Counted from the first letter of the stretch, positions 1 to 10,084 are shown. The stretch is 64,000 nucleotides of DNA from Paludibacter sp. 47-17 (GCA_001898935.1 MKVT01000008.1:310001-374000), one strand, 5' to 3'. The notes: a model not told the origin generated them from the letters alone. Translations and numbers: made by a program.

Positions 1-2450
1 ATGCCGGGTTGATTTTCAAAGAATTCAACCGCCTGATTGATGGTCATGTCGAGTACGTCGGCTATCGATTTACCTTTAAAGCGAACTTCGAGGGTTTCTT
101 TGTTGTAACGTTTGCCTCCACAGCTTTCGCAGGGAACATATACATCGGGCAGGAAGTTCATTTCGATGGTTTTATAGCCATTGCCGCTACATACTTCACA
201 GCGTCCTCCGGCGGTGTTGAACGAGAACCGTCCGGGCTTATAGGCCCTTATTTTTGCTTCCGGAAGCGATACGAACAGGTTACGGATATCGGAAAATACG
301 CCGGTATAGGTAGCCGGGTTGGATCGGGGAGTTCGTCCGATGGGTGCCTGATCCACTACTACCACCTTATCGATATGTTCGATACCTTCGATACTGTCGT
401 GGGGGAGCGGATCCTTGAGCGAATTGTAAAAACGCTGACTCAGGGCCGGTTGCAATGTTTCGTTAATCAGCGTCGATTTGCCGCTTCCCGACACTCCGGT
501 AACACAAATCATTTTTCCAAGGGGAAACGTTACATCCACATTTTTCAGGTTATTGCCCTTTGCTCCCCGGATGGTGAGCGTGTTTCCATTACCCTCGCGG
601 GGTGTTGTACGGCCTTCGATTTTTTGGGTGCCATTGAGAAACGAAGCGGTCATGCTGTCGGATTGCAGCATTTGCTGGGGTGTTCCTTCAAAAACCACTT
701 CCCCTCCGAGGCGACCGGCAAAAGGTCCCAGGTCGAGTATATAATCGGCCGACAGCATCATGTCCTTGTCGTGTTCCACCACTATGACAGAGTTACCCGT
801 GTCGCGTAACTTCCGGAGCGATTGAATGAGTCGTTCGTTGTCGCGTTGATGCAACCCGATGCTGGGTTCGTCGAGGATATACAGCACATTCACAAGCTGG
901 GTCCCGATTTGAGTAGCCAGCCTGATCCGCTGGCTTTCGCCGCCCGAAAGCGAATGCGAACTACGGTTGAGCGAGAGGTAATTGAGCCCCACGTCGAGCA
1001 GGAATTGCAACCGGGTGCGAATTTCTTTCAGGATTTCGGCTGCAATTGTTTTTTGTTTTTCCGACAGGAACTCTTCCACATTTTCCAGCCATTCCATCAA
1101 TTCGCTGATGTCCATGGCAGCCAGTTCGGCAATATTTTTATCGTGAATCCGGAAATGCAGCGATTCTTTGCGCAGCCGCCGTCCCTGGCATTCGGGGCAG
1201 GCAATTTCCTTGGAGAACTGGTTGGCCCATTTCTGTTCGGTGGCCGAAACCGAGCTTTCCTGTTGCATTTCGATGTATTTGATAATCCCATCGTAGTTCA
1301 GAAAATAATTGGAATTACCCAGCGACTGATTTTTGATATTCAGTCTTTCGTCGGTCCCGTTCATTATTTCGTCGATGGCTTCGTCGGGAAGTTCGCTGAT
1401 AGGCGTTTTCAGCGTACAGTCGTATTTTTCGAGTATGGCTTCTATCTGCCAGAAGATCGTCGAGTTTTTGTGCTTTCCGAGTGCCACGATACCTCCATTG
1501 TAAATACTTAGCTTGGGATCGGGGATGATTTTCTCGATATCAATTTTATGGATGATGCCGATGCCCTTGCATACAGGACAGGCACCCTGCGGCGAATTGA
1601 ACGAAAAATGGTGAGGTGCGGGTTCGTCGTATGAAATACCGGTGGTAGGGCACATCAGCAGTTTACTGAAGTAGCGTACCTCATTGCTGCCGGTTTCGAG
1701 CAACATTACCACACCATCGCCCTGCTGCATTGCTTTTTCGAGGGATTGTTTCAGGCGCTGACGGTCCTTCCCGGCCACCACCAGCCGGTCGATCACCAGT
1801 TCGATGTCGTGAATTTTGTAACGATCCACCTTCATCCCATGCGTGATTTCCTTCAGTTCGCCATCGATACGGATGTGCAGATAACCTTTTTTACGCACAT
1901 TTTCGAATAGTTCGCGGTAATGGCCTTTGCGACCCCGTACCAGGGGCGCCAGCAGGTACGTTTTTTTACCTTCGTAAGCCTTCAGAATGAGATCGACGAT
2001 TTGTTCTTCCGAATATTTCACCATCTTTTCGCCGGTAAGGTACGAATAAGCATCGCCGGCCCGGGCGTAGAGCAGACGCAGGAAATCGTAAATTTCGGTG
2101 GTAGTCCCCACCGTTGAGCGGGGGTTTTTATTGGTTGTTTTTTGCTCGATTGAAATAACCGGGCTCAATCCGGTAATCTTATCCACATCGGGCCGCTCCA
2201 GATTGCCCAGAAAGCTGCGGGCATAGGCCGAAAACGTTTCGATATAGCGTCGTTGGCCTTCCGCAAAAATAGTATCGAATGCCAGCGACGATTTTCCGCT
2301 GCCACTCAGTCCGGTGATAACCGTGAGCGCATTACGGGGAATGGTGACGTCGATATTTTTCAGATTATGCACCCGTGCGCCGGTCACTTCAATCGACTCA
2401 CGGGTCTCGATAGATGAGGGTAAATGCTCCTTTTTCAACTTCTTCTCCAT
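1..2450 (-). CDS. uvrA: Excinuclease ABC subunit A, 3' end outside window
   Basis: UvrA is the damage-recognition ATPase of nucleotide excision repair and works with UvrB in the cytoplasm. About 816 residues are visible from the ATG at 2448-2450. Seen: first Walker A (GLSGSGKSS) near residue 46, a CPVC...  zinc-binding loop, a second zinc region with CPEC, the ABC signature [13 protein letters not shown], the Walker B region [13 protein letters not shown], a second Walker A (GVSGSGKST) and the start of the C-terminal zinc finger (CEAC, CESC). The second ABC signature lies beyond base 1, so the gene is cut by the window edge, not broken. It is divergent from rplY. The promoter-like TAACTTTG lies only 12 bp upstream of the ATG, implying a very short leader. 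Identity is certain from motifs and order. Confidence 0.97.
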   Translation of the reverse strand, partial: MEKKLKKEHLPSSIETRESIEVTGARVHNLKNIDVTIPRNALTVITGLSGSGKSSLAFDTIFAEGQRRYIETFSAYARSFLGNLERPDVDKITGLSPVISIEQKTTNKNPRSTVGTTTEIYDFLRLLYARAGDAYSYLTGEKMVKYSEEQIVDLILKAYEGKKTYLLAPLVRGRKGHYRELFENVRKKGYLHIRIDGELKEITHGMKVDRYKIHDIELVIDRLVVAGKDRQRLKQSLEKAMQQGDGVVMLLETGSNEVRYFSKLLMCPTTGISYDEPAPHHFSFNSPQGACPVCKGIGIIHKIDIEKIIPDPKLSIYNGGIVALGKHKNSTIFWQIEAILEKYDCTLKTPISELPDEAIDEIMNGTDERLNIKNQSLGNSNYFLNYDGIIKYIEMQQESSVSATEQKWANQFSKEIACPECQGRRLRKESLHFRIHDKNIAELAAMDISELMEWLENVEEFLSEKQKTIAAEILKEIRTRLQFLLDVGLNYLSLNRSSHSLSGGESQRIRLATQIGTQLVNVLYILDEPSIGLHQRDNERLIQSLRKLRDTGNSVIVVEHDKDMMLSADYILDLGPFAGRLGGEVVFEGTPQQMLQSDSMTASFLNGTQKIEGRTTPREGNGNTLTIRGAKGNNLKNVDVTFPLGKMICVTGVSGSGKSTLINETLQPALSQRFYNSLKDPLPHDSIEGIEHIDKVVVVDQAPIGRTPRSNPATYTGVFSDIRNLFVSLPEAKIRAYKPGRFSFNTAGGRCEVCSGNGYKTIEMNFLPDVYVPCESCGGKRYNKETLEVRFKGKSIADVLDMTINQAVEFFENQPG

Positions 2451-2461
2451 TTTTGAACCTG

Positions 2462-2469
2462 CAAAGTTA
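2462..2469 (-). promoter_or_regulatory. Promoter -7 element for uvrA
   Basis: TAACTTTG on the minus strand matches the Bacteroidota TAnnTTTG element. Transcription would start about 5-6 nt before the uvrA ATG, so the leader would be nearly absent. No clear -33 TTTG was found. Confidence 0.5.
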
Positions 2470-2545
2470 GCTAATTATTTTTAATAGAGGAAGAATAGAA
2501 GCCCCGGCAAATCGTAAAAAAGCCTACATTTTTACGAAATGAATC

Positions 2546-2576
2546 TTGGCTGATTCATAAAAATAGTGTATCTTTG
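2546..2576 (+). promoter_or_regulatory. Promoter for rplY
   Basis: TTG at 2546-2548 and TATCTTTG at 2569-2576, with 20 bp between them, match the Bacteroidota -33/-7 pattern. The expected start is near 2583, giving a leader of about 90 nt before rplY. The leader has no hairpin that I could resolve. Confidence 0.65.
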
Positions 2577-2674
2577 CACCGCTTTTTTGAAAAAGAAAGT
2601 GTGATGGGAAATAGAGCGACTAATCACTTAAAACAGAAACGCTTGAATTTTGAGTAACACAAAAAAACAAACCA

Positions 2675-3253
2675 ATGAAAGTATTTGAATTAAAAGGTAC
2701 GGTACGTACCGATCTTGGCAAGAAAGCCACGAAAGCCGATCGTGCAGGCGACAACGTACCTTGCGTATTGTATGGAGGTGCCGAAAATGTACATTTTACT
2801 GCTACAGCCTCTGATCTTCGCAAGTTGATCTATTCGCCTGAAGTATATATCGTCAACCTGTCGGTTGACGGCAAAACCTGCAAGGCAATTATGAAGTCGC
2901 TTCAATTCCACCCGGTATCGGACCGTGTATTACACATCGACTTCCTTGAAGTATCGGAAAGCAAACCGGTGGTGGTTGAAATTCCTGTTCAGCTCAACGG
3001 CCTGGCCGAAGGGGTGAAAGCGGGGGGTAAGCTGGCGCTTGAAATGCGTAAGCTGCGTGTAAAAGGTCTGTACACCAATTTCCCTGAAAAAATCAATATT
3101 GATGTAACTAGCCTCGGATTAGGTAAAACGATACAGGTAGGTGCGCTGAAGCTGGAGAACCTGGAAATCCTCAACGCTAAAAACGCTGTTGTGGCTCAGG
3201 TGAAACTGACGCGTGCTGCTCGTGGTGCCGCTGCTGCTGCCGCCAAGAAATAA
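2675..3253 (+). CDS. rplY: 50S ribosomal protein L25/Ctc family
   Basis: L25 binds 5S rRNA in the large ribosomal subunit. The 192-residue protein is the long Ctc-type form: an N-terminal L25 domain (about residues 1-90, starting [17 protein letters not shown]) followed by a beta domain (about 95-180) and an Ala/Lys-rich tail ending AAAAAAKK. It is first in a plus-strand run with pth 11 bp downstream, an arrangement common in bacteria. The start is fixed by the conserved N terminus. The general stress role of Ctc proteins is family knowledge and is not shown by this sequence. Confidence 0.96.
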   Translation: MKVFELKGTVRTDLGKKATKADRAGDNVPCVLYGGAENVHFTATASDLRKLIYSPEVYIVNLSVDGKTCKAIMKSLQFHPVSDRVLHIDFLEVSESKPVVVEIPVQLNGLAEGVKAGGKLALEMRKLRVKGLYTNFPEKINIDVTSLGLGKTIQVGALKLENLEILNAKNAVVAQVKLTRAARGAAAAAAKK

Positions 3254-3264
3254 CTTGTTCCGGA

Positions 3265-3828
3265 ATGAAATACCTGATCGTAGGGCTGGGTAATCCCGGG
3301 GCAGAGTACCAGGATACCCGGCACAACATAGGATTCACAATATTGGACGCTTTCGCAAGGGCGTCCAATGTTTTTTTTGAGGATCACCGCTACGGTTTTA
3401 CCTGCGAAGTGAAGCTCAAGGGGCATACGCTTGTATTGTTGAAACCCACTACTTTCATGAACCTGAGCGGGAATGCGGTGCGTTATTGGATGAACAAGGA
3501 GAAGATCGAGGATGATCGTCTGCTGGTGGTGGTCGACGATCTGGCCCTGCCTTTCGGAACGTTGCGGCTGAAGCCGAAAGGTTCGGATGCGGGGCACAAC
3601 GGCCTCCGGAATATCCAGGATGTGCTGGGACACAATAATTACGCCCGCATCCGTTTTGGCATCGGGAGTAATTTTCCGCGGGGCGGACAGGTACGTTACG
3701 TACTGGGCAAATGGGATAAAGAGGAAGCTGCCGCGCTGCCTGAAAGGACCGATGCGGCTGTGGAAATGATCCGGAGTTTTTGTCTGGCAGGCTTGCAGCT
3801 TACCATGACTCAATTTAATAATAAGTGA
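3265..3828 (+). CDS. pth: Peptidyl-tRNA hydrolase
   Basis: Pth cleaves the ester bond of peptidyl-tRNAs released prematurely from ribosomes and recycles the tRNA. The 187-residue length is normal. Visible active-site features are the N-terminal GLGNPG (Asn10), the catalytic His20 in DTRHNIGF, the TFMNLSG segment, the DDLALPFG loop carrying the conserved Asp, and GHNGLRNI. It sits 11 bp after rplY and its TGA overlaps the ATG of the next gene by one base, so the genes are probably translationally coupled. Confidence 0.97.
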   Translation: MKYLIVGLGNPGAEYQDTRHNIGFTILDAFARASNVFFEDHRYGFTCEVKLKGHTLVLLKPTTFMNLSGNAVRYWMNKEKIEDDRLLVVVDDLALPFGTLRLKPKGSDAGHNGLRNIQDVLGHNNYARIRFGIGSNFPRGGQVRYVLGKWDKEEAAALPERTDAAVEMIRSFCLAGLQLTMTQFNNK

Positions 3829-4247
3829 TGAAGCAGGAAGTTCGTATCGATAAATGGCTGTGGGCCGTGCGTTTGTTTAAGACACGCAGCCTGGCTGCCG
3901 ATGCCTGTAAAAAGGGTAAGGTGTACGTCAACGGCGCATTGATAAAGCCTTCACGTTCGGTGAAAGTGGGCGATGTGGTGGGAGTGAAGCGGAATCCTGT
4001 TTTATTTTCGTTTAAAGTGCTGGCACTGGCCGAAAACCGGATGGGTGCGAAGTTGGTGCCCGACTTTATGGAAAATGTGACGACTCCCGATCAGCTCGAA
4101 CTGTACGAATTGGGTAAAATTGCCGCTCAACACAACCGCGACCGGGGAACCGGGCGGCCGACCAAAAAAGAGCGTCGCGATCTGGATGAGTTTTTTGAGC
4201 CTGTGTTTTTTGACGAACACGATTTTGATGATCCTGAACACGAATAA
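3828..4247 (+). CDS. S4-domain RNA-binding protein, HslR/Hsp15-like
   Basis: This 139-residue protein begins with an S4 RNA-binding domain (about residues 4-60: RIDKWLWAVRLFKTRSLAA through VKVGDVVGVKR) and ends in a charged, acidic tail (FFDEHDFDDPEHE). E. coli Hsp15 (HslR) binds stalled 50S subunits carrying nascent chains. Location next to pth, which deals with peptidyl-tRNA, fits a ribosome-rescue role, but that is inference. A GTG three bases upstream could extend it by one codon; I prefer the ATG at 3828, which overlaps the pth stop (TGATG). Confidence 0.88.
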   Translation: MKQEVRIDKWLWAVRLFKTRSLAADACKKGKVYVNGALIKPSRSVKVGDVVGVKRNPVLFSFKVLALAENRMGAKLVPDFMENVTTPDQLELYELGKIAAQHNRDRGTGRPTKKERRDLDEFFEPVFFDEHDFDDPEHE

Positions 4248-4250
4248 GTT

Positions 4251-4796
4251 ATGCTTACAGCTTCCCGTTTAAAGAAAACCAATATCTGCGAATACCTGCT
4301 CTATATGTGGCAGGTGGAAGATATGATAAGAGCATTGAAGTTCGATATGGATACGATCGAAAAGGTACTTGTAAACCAAGGCAGCTACAAGGATGCTGCC
4401 GAACGTAAACAGGTGCTGGAATGGTACGAAAGCCTGATCGATATGATGCGTTCGGAGCATGTTGCCGATAAGGGGCATATTCAGCTGAATAAGAATGTAT
4501 TGATCGATCTTGAAGAGGTGCATCTGCGTATTTTGAAATCGGGGCTGGTGCCGGCTTATACGGCCAAGTTTTTTCATGTATTGCCGCTCATCGGGCAATT
4601 ACGCCGGAAGTCGGATGCAGGACTTTCCGACCTGGAGCTTTGTTTCAATTTTCAGTATGGAATTTTATTATTGAAATTACAAAAGAAAGAAATAAGTGCC
4701 GGGACATTACAAACACAGGAAGAAATTGCGAAATTTATGGTGCTGTTGGCCGGAAATTATCATGCATATACCAACGGAGAGCTGGATTTAGAATAA
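4251..4796 (+). CDS. DUF4924 family protein
   Basis: This 181-residue protein, largely alpha-helical by composition, has no signal peptide or membrane segment. The N-terminal pattern (KKTNICEYLLYMWQVEDMIRA) and overall length match the Bacteroidota-restricted DUF4924 family, whose function is not known. It starts 3 bp after the S4 gene, so it probably belongs to the rplY-pth operon. I see no catalytic motif. The family name is recognised from memory and was not searched. Confidence 0.72.
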   Translation: MLTASRLKKTNICEYLLYMWQVEDMIRALKFDMDTIEKVLVNQGSYKDAAERKQVLEWYESLIDMMRSEHVADKGHIQLNKNVLIDLEEVHLRILKSGLVPAYTAKFFHVLPLIGQLRRKSDAGLSDLELCFNFQYGILLLKLQKKEISAGTLQTQEEIAKFMVLLAGNYHAYTNGELDLE

Positions 4797-4803
4797 AAAA
4801 GCG

Positions 4804-4811
4804 TATTTTTG
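4804..4811 (+). promoter_or_regulatory. Promoter -7 element for the rfb genes
   Basis: TATTTTTG lies just after the DUF4924 stop codon, about 25 bp before rfbA. It matches TAnnTTTG, but the -33 region is not convincing, so the rfb genes may also be read from upstream. Confidence 0.45.
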
Positions 4812-4835
4812 CGGCAATGACTTAAAATAATGAAC

Positions 4836-5711
4836 ATGAAAGGTATTATTCTAGCTGGTGGTTCAGGAACCCGTTTGTATCCCATCACCAAAAGTATTTC
4901 GAAGCAAATCATTCCGGTATACGATAAGCCGATGATTTATTACCCCTTGTCGGTTTTGATGCTGGCGGGTATCAAAGAAATCCTGATTATTTCGACTCCC
5001 CAGGATATTCATTTGTACGAAAATCTGCTGGGCGACGGCAGTGATCTGGGGATACAACTGGCCTATGCCATTCAGCCTTCGCCCGACGGACTGGCGCAGG
5101 CTTTTATCATCGGTGAAGCGTTTATCGGTAACGATTCGGTGTGTATGATTCTGGGCGATAATATTTTTTACGGATTCGATTTTTCGCGTACCTTGCGCGA
5201 AGCAGCCCGGTTGGACGACGGGGCGATCGTATTCGGGTATTATGTGAACGATCCCGAACGCTATGGGGTGGCCGATTTTGATGCCGATGGAAGGGTGTTG
5301 AGCCTGGAGGAAAAGCCGGAGCATCCTAAATCGAACTACGCGGTGACCGGTTTGTATTTCTACAGCAACGACGTGGTGGCCAAGGCCAAAAGCCTGAAAC
5401 CCTCCAAGCGGGGCGAGCTGGAGATCACCGATCTGAATCGCCTGTACCTGGAAGAAGGCCGTTTGAGTATGAAGATCATGGGCCGTGGTATGGCCTGGCT
5501 CGATACGGGAACGCACGACAGTCTGCTGGAAGCTTCCAATTTTATAGCCACCATCGAAAATCGTCAGGGACTGAAAGTGGCCTGTATCGAAGAGATTGCC
5601 TATCGTTACAGCTATATTACCAGGGAGCAATTGCTTCAGCTGGCCGAGCCTCTTCGCAAGAACCACTATGGTGAATACCTGATTAAAATTGCCAACGATA
5701 AAACGTTTTAG
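4836..5711 (+). CDS. rfbA: Glucose-1-phosphate thymidylyltransferase
   Basis: RfbA (RmlA) makes dTDP-glucose from dTTP and glucose-1-phosphate, the first step toward dTDP-L-rhamnose for surface polysaccharide. The nucleotidyltransferase signature [17 protein letters not shown] opens the protein, followed by [17 protein letters not shown], the magnesium-site segment LGDNIFYG and the [19 protein letters not shown] region. Length about 291 residues is typical. Two ATGs are possible (4830 and 4836); the second gives the usual MKGIILAGG start. It is followed after 6 bp by rfbC. Confidence 0.97.
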   Translation: MKGIILAGGSGTRLYPITKSISKQIIPVYDKPMIYYPLSVLMLAGIKEILIISTPQDIHLYENLLGDGSDLGIQLAYAIQPSPDGLAQAFIIGEAFIGNDSVCMILGDNIFYGFDFSRTLREAARLDDGAIVFGYYVNDPERYGVADFDADGRVLSLEEKPEHPKSNYAVTGLYFYSNDVVAKAKSLKPSKRGELEITDLNRLYLEEGRLSMKIMGRGMAWLDTGTHDSLLEASNFIATIENRQGLKVACIEEIAYRYSYITREQLLQLAEPLRKNHYGEYLIKIANDKTF

Positions 5712-5717
5712 TACTGA

Positions 5718-6263
5718 ATGGAAATCATAGCCACCCCCATCGAGGGATTACTTATCGTGAAACCGCGCGTATTCGAAGATGCGCGTGGTTTCTTTTACGA
5801 ATCGTACAATCAGCAACGCTTCCGCGAACTCGGAGTTGATGCGTCGTTTTGTCAGGATAACCTTTCACGCTCGTCGTACGGCGTGGTGCGTGGGTTACAC
5901 TACCAGCTCATGCCGCATAGCCAGGCCAAACTGGTTTCGGCCGTAGTGGGCGCGGTATGGGATGTGGCCGTCGATTTACGAACCGATTCGCCTACTTTCG
6001 GACAATGGTATGGTATCGAGCTGTCGGAGCAAAATAAATTGCAATTCCTGATTCCCAAAGGGTTTGCCCATGGGTTTTCGGTAATTAGTCCGGTGGCGGT
6101 GTTCTCGTATAAATGCGACGATTTCTACAATCCCGCTCTCGAGCGGGGTATTCTTTACAACGATCCGGCCTTGAATATCGATTGGAAAATAGAGCCCGGA
6201 AAAATGCTGGTTTCGGCCAAGGATCAGGTACATCCCTCCTTTGCCGATGCCGATAAATTCTAA
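5718..6263 (+). CDS. rfbC: dTDP-4-dehydrorhamnose 3,5-epimerase
   Basis: RfbC epimerises C3 and C5 of dTDP-4-keto-6-deoxyglucose. The 181-residue cupin shows VFEDARGFFYESYN at the N terminus, the GVVRGLHYQ motif with the catalytic His, and the conserved IPKGFAHGFSV strand. It lies 6 bp after rfbA and 7 bp before rfbD, so the three form one operon. Confidence 0.96.
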   Translation: MEIIATPIEGLLIVKPRVFEDARGFFYESYNQQRFRELGVDASFCQDNLSRSSYGVVRGLHYQLMPHSQAKLVSAVVGAVWDVAVDLRTDSPTFGQWYGIELSEQNKLQFLIPKGFAHGFSVISPVAVFSYKCDDFYNPALERGILYNDPALNIDWKIEPGKMLVSAKDQVHPSFADADKF

Positions 6264-6270
6264 GAATAAA

Positions 6271-7134
6271 ATGACAACCGTATTAGTGACCGGAAGCAAT
6301 GGTCAGTTAGGGAACGAAATCAGGTTGGCTGCTGCAGCCTTTCCTCAATTCCGGTTTCTCTTTACCGATGTTCAGGAACTGGACATCACCAATGCCGAAG
6401 CGGTCGACCGTTACTTTGCATCCAACCCCATCGCGGCGATTATCAATTGTGCCGCCTATACAGCTGTCGACAAGGCTGAAGAAGATGAAGAACTGTGTTA
6501 CCGCATCAACAGTAGCGCCGTGGAGGTACTGGGCGCAGCAGCGGCTCGATACGGCGCTTCCATGATTCATGTTTCCACCGATTATGTGTTTGACGGTAAA
6601 AGCTATCTTCCTTATCGTGAAGATTTTCCGGTTGCTCCGGCCTCGGTGTACGGGAAGTCGAAGCTGGCCGGTGAGCAGGCATTGATGCAGGTCGATCCGC
6701 AGGCCGTCATTGTTCGGACGTCCTGGCTGTACTCGTCGTTTGGAAATAATTTTGTAAAAACCATGCTGAAGCTAGGCCGCGAACGCGAAGAGCTGAAAGT
6801 GGTGTTCGATCAGGTAGGTACGCCTACTTACGCGGCCGACCTGGCGGTAGCTTTGCTCCATATTCTCGCGCAAGGTGCATCGCATGCGGGGATTTTTCAT
6901 TTTTCCAACGAAGGAGTGTGCAGCTGGTACGATTTTACGATCAGTATTCATCAACTGGCAGGTATTACGACCTGCCGGGTGTTGCCCATCGAAAGCCGCG
7001 AGTACCCGGCAAAAACCCCACGTCCGCATTACAGCGTACTCAATAAAGCAAAAATCAAATCGGTGTACGGAGTACAGGTGCCGCATTGGGAGGAGGGTTT
7101 ACGGCGATGTCTGGAGGCGCTTTCCCGCCGGTAA
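6271..7134 (+). CDS. rfbD: dTDP-4-dehydrorhamnose reductase
   Basis: RfbD performs the last, NAD(P)H-dependent step to dTDP-L-rhamnose. It is a short-chain dehydrogenase of 287 residues with the Rossmann motif TGSNGQLG at residues 7-14, the catalytic Thr-Asp-Tyr segment STDYVFDG and the YGKSKLAGE motif carrying Tyr and Lys. I use the ATG at 6271; an upstream TTG in frame overlaps rfbC and is less likely. The dehydratase gene rfbB, needed between RfbA and RfbC, is not in this window. It converges on the carrier-protein gene. Confidence 0.96.
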   Translation: MTTVLVTGSNGQLGNEIRLAAAAFPQFRFLFTDVQELDITNAEAVDRYFASNPIAAIINCAAYTAVDKAEEDEELCYRINSSAVEVLGAAAARYGASMIHVSTDYVFDGKSYLPYREDFPVAPASVYGKSKLAGEQALMQVDPQAVIVRTSWLYSSFGNNFVKTMLKLGREREELKVVFDQVGTPTYAADLAVALLHILAQGASHAGIFHFSNEGVCSWYDFTISIHQLAGITTCRVLPIESREYPAKTPRPHYSVLNKAKIKSVYGVQVPHWEEGLRRCLEALSRR

Positions 7135-7185
7135 ACAGTACAGGTTCTCGAAGCAAGGTCCGGTTGTTTTCACTGTAAACCTTTG

Positions 7186-7419
7186 TCAGGCTTGTTTGGC
7201 CCGGATACTGGCAGCAATTTTCGACACACTGGTGAGCGTCGGTATTTCGTCGATAGGGAACGAGACCCCGAATTCGGCTTCCACCTGCATTATCAACCGC
7301 AATTGTCCCAGACTATCCCAGGCCTTGAGGTCTTCCTGCATCGATTCGTTGGTCAGGGTTGAAGCATCGACCGCGAAGGTCCGGGCAATTAGCTCGATAA
7401 GTTGTTGTTCAAGTTGCAT
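7186..7419 (-). CDS. Acyl carrier protein
   Basis: This 77-residue carrier protein has the phosphopantetheine attachment motif AWDSLGQLRL with Ser36 as the attachment site, followed by the typical helix FGVSFPIDEI. Frame analysis extends upstream, but the ATG at 7417-7419, 7 bp after the FkbH stop codon, gives a normal carrier start. Direct coupling to the FkbH-like gene suggests it receives the glyceryl unit that FkbH proteins load onto carriers; that is family knowledge applied by analogy. It is not the fatty-acid acpP, which is normally next to fabF. Confidence 0.88.
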   Translation of the reverse strand: MQLEQQLIELIARTFAVDASTLTNESMQEDLKAWDSLGQLRLIMQVEAEFGVSFPIDEIPTLTSVSKIAASIRAKQA

Positions 7420-7426
7420 ACAATTT

Positions 7427-8995
7427 TTAAATCTGAAGTTCGTATTCGTTGTTGTCGAGGGTTGTGAATCCATAGAGTTTATACACTGAAGCGGCGGGTT
7501 GGTTGCGCTCTCCTTCGGTGTAAGCGGCATTGATTTTTTTGAGCTGAAGTTGATGCAGCTGGTTTCTGAGCGCATCGAGCATTCTGAATTCCGCCCTTCG
7601 TCCTAATGCCCTGCAACTCAGCAGAAAATTGTCGATTCGGGCTTCATCACCGTTAATCTCGATTAAAAAGGTGCCTACAATTCCTTCATCCCCGAATTTA
7701 TCCCGGTAACGGCAGGTATATAATTTCCAGTCTGTCGAGTTGTACATCTGCTCTATTTCGGCTTCGGTATAGCGCCTCAGTGTCATGTTGAACTGATTGG
7801 TTTTTTGCGTCAGCTGCGCAATCCGCGCCAAGGTCGGTGCACTGGCCGCTTCCACTTCGATCTCGATTTTCAGGTTGGCGATAAAATCGTCGTAACTGAA
7901 GGAGTTGCGTTCGCTTTCGCGTGCGGCCCGGCGCTGGTATTGGGCTGTTTTATCGCGATCTTCGGAGGTGAAACTTGTTCGGGCGAAATAAGGGTAGATC
8001 ACCTCTTCGAGCATCCATTGCTGCAGGCGGGTAAGATCGGTGGGAAAGGCGGGCACCGCTACCGATGGTAAACTTTGTTGAACCAGGGCTCGTTCGACGG
8101 GACTGTCGTCGATCAACACGAAGGCATCGAGTCCCAGGTTTAATTCCAGGGCTATGGAGCGGAGGTTTTCGTCCTTGGGCAGCCAGTTGACCCGCGGGGC
8201 GACGAAGTCGTCCCAGTGGAGCTGCATGTGTTCGTTTCGCTCCAAAGCTTCGCGCACGTCGGCTTCGTTGTTTTTTGAACAGATGGAAAGCAGTACGCCC
8301 TGGCGGGAGAGCTGTACGATTAATTGCTGCAGCTCCTTGAAGATGAGTCCGGTACCTTCGTCGGAAAGCTGAAGGTGTTGCCAGCCGTCTTCTCCGAGTA
8401 CTCCTCCCCACAAGGTATTATCGAGATCGAGCACCAGCACTTTCCGGGTTTTCCCTTCGAGCGCCTGGATGATCCAGCGGATTTCGCGGGCAAGCAGGCG
8501 GTAGCCTTCCGCCGAAAGCTTCATGCGGCCCAGGTACCAGTATTTAGGATCGAAAAGCCGGGTGTAGCCATAGCCCTGAATCAATCGTGTAAAGGGGATA
8601 ATGCTGACGCGCGTTTCTTCTCCGGCCAGCCGGTACAGACTGTCGTTGGCCGAACGTTCAAAGCCGGAGGCCGGAGCGGTATAGGTACCTACATGAAGCG
8701 GATTGCACACCATGTCGCACAGCAGAATACTTCCATGGGGCCGGTTGGCCAGGTAATGTCTGATACTGTGAATGATTTCTCCGGCATCGGCATTTCCCTT
8801 CTGCCATTCTCCGGCATCGATATACATCACCACATAGTCGGCATTGGTTGCGTAGAGTCCCGACATAGGATTCAGCAGTTCCGTTTGCCACTGGTTGTAT
8901 CCGGCCACATAAACCTGCGCAAAACCTTCCTGCTGAAGCGTGTTCTGCAAGGGGGCCATATTGATATTGCTGAGTAAGGCTATCGATGCTTGCAT
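7427..8995 (-). CDS. FkbH-like HAD-superfamily protein
   Basis: FkbH-type proteins take the D-glyceryl group of 1,3-bisphosphoglycerate, dephosphorylate it and pass it to a carrier protein. This 522-residue protein has the expected three parts: an N-terminal SGNH-like region (about 1-180), a central HAD domain with the DLDNTLWGG motif (Asp190, Asp192, Thr194) and LIDDSPVER, and a C-terminal GNAT-like region (about 385-522). It starts 3 bp after the GNAT gene and ends 7 bp before the carrier protein. In known polyketide clusters this pair makes glyceryl- or methoxymalonyl-carrier; here no polyketide synthase is present, so transfer to a polysaccharide or lipid is more plausible. Confidence 0.9.
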   Translation of the reverse strand: MQASIALLSNINMAPLQNTLQQEGFAQVYVAGYNQWQTELLNPMSGLYATNADYVVMYIDAGEWQKGNADAGEIIHSIRHYLANRPHGSILLCDMVCNPLHVGTYTAPASGFERSANDSLYRLAGEETRVSIIPFTRLIQGYGYTRLFDPKYWYLGRMKLSAEGYRLLAREIRWIIQALEGKTRKVLVLDLDNTLWGGVLGEDGWQHLQLSDEGTGLIFKELQQLIVQLSRQGVLLSICSKNNEADVREALERNEHMQLHWDDFVAPRVNWLPKDENLRSIALELNLGLDAFVLIDDSPVERALVQQSLPSVAVPAFPTDLTRLQQWMLEEVIYPYFARTSFTSEDRDKTAQYQRRAARESERNSFSYDDFIANLKIEIEVEAASAPTLARIAQLTQKTNQFNMTLRRYTEAEIEQMYNSTDWKLYTCRYRDKFGDEGIVGTFLIEINGDEARIDNFLLSCRALGRRAEFRMLDALRNQLHQLQLKKINAAYTEGERNQPAASVYKLYGFTTLDNNEYELQI

Positions 8996-8998
8996 GGG

Positions 8999-10084
8999 TC
9001 AGGTAAATACAGAATCGCCTTCGCCTTCCTGCAACGCTTCCGCCGAGCACGAAAGACCCAGCGGAAATAAATAAGGTTGACGACGCTTGCGTTTAAGAAT
9101 ATAACGGCTGTTCAACTTCATGAAAAAGCGACACAGTCTGGCATCATAACACGTGATCACATCAATCTGTTCGGTTTTCACCAGATTGAAAATATAGGAA
9201 GCCAGGTCGGCGAGGTAACGATCGTCGGCATACAGGTACGATACGGTGAGCACATTGTCGCGGAGCTTCAGAAATGCAAAACCACTCAGCTGCTGCTGGT
9301 CGTATATACGCACCGGTACATAGTTGAACCGGTCGGAAACCGAGCTGAAAAAATAACGTTCGCTGTTCTTGTCTTTCTTACCTTCTTTTACCCACCGGTA
9401 ATCGTAGATCCATTTAAAGTACGACGCTCCCCGTTTGTTCAGATCGTGTTGAGTGGTGTATGTCGTCAGAAACTCGTCGAGTTCCTCGTCGAACCGCAGG
9501 TCGGCACTGATGTCGGGACTTACCTTTAAGCGGGGATGCAGCCATTGCCAGATCGAAAACACCTGATTCACCAGTCGTTCGGCGCCGGCAATCACCGGTT
9601 CCATTTTCACTAATTGTGGATATTTGCTGACTATCAGTTTGGTGAATCGTGCCCGGATGTAATAGTCGTATCCGTTTTTATACACCACAGGATGAAAAAT
9701 GCCCATGTTGAAGTAACTTTCTTCGAGCGAAAAAAGGAAGTTGGAAATCATCAGGTGGTGGCGATGTTCGCGCAGCACGGCCATCATTAAGGTCGAAGCT
9801 ACATTTCCTTTCCGGTGTTTTTCGTCGACCCAGAAACAACTCAGCCAGCAAATCCCGGCATCCAGTTGCGGTGTGTTCCACCGGTCGGGCAGTACGCCTA
9901 TATACCCAATGGTGGCTGCATTTTCGTACGCTACCCATAAAAGGACGTCGTCGTCGGTAAGAGCAGGGTTGTGCACCTGCGAAACAGCCCGGTGCGGACT
10001 GATGGGCACCTTCGATAAAATAGCGTAAAAATCGGATTCGATAAATGCGCTTAGCTCCTTGCGTGTATATGTTTTTATAACCAT
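8999..10084 (-). CDS. GNAT-family acyltransferase
   Basis: This 361-residue protein has an N-terminal GNAT fold: residues about 1-150 include the acetyl-CoA loop segment WVDEKHRKGNVASTLMMAVL. The C-terminal 200 residues have no motif I recognise. The start overlaps the deacetylase gene by 10 bp, and the FkbH gene follows after 3 bp. Since the neighbours are FkbH and a carrier protein, the substrate might be a carrier-bound acyl (glyceryl) group rather than acetyl-CoA. That is speculation from context only. Confidence 0.75.
   Translation of the reverse strand: MVIKTYTRKELSAFIESDFYAILSKVPISPHRAVSQVHNPALTDDDVLLWVAYENAATIGYIGVLPDRWNTPQLDAGICWLSCFWVDEKHRKGNVASTLMMAVLREHRHHLMISNFLFSLEESYFNMGIFHPVVYKNGYDYYIRARFTKLIVSKYPQLVKMEPVIAGAERLVNQVFSIWQWLHPRLKVSPDISADLRFDEELDEFLTTYTTQHDLNKRGASYFKWIYDYRWVKEGKKDKNSERYFFSSVSDRFNYVPVRIYDQQQLSGFAFLKLRDNVLTVSYLYADDRYLADLASYIFNLVKTEQIDVITCYDARLCRFFMKLNSRYILKRKRRQPYLFPLGLSCSAEALQEGEGDSVFT

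Noticed and set aside
9-1511. Two long plus-strand open frames (9-809 and 822-1511)
   Set aside because: They mirror uvrA, whose motifs are complete on the minus strand in this part.
7420-7575. Extension of the carrier protein to 129 codons
   Set aside because: The extra N-terminal residues are the antisense-frame reading of the FkbH 3' end and are absent from carrier proteins; ATG at 7419 gives the normal length.
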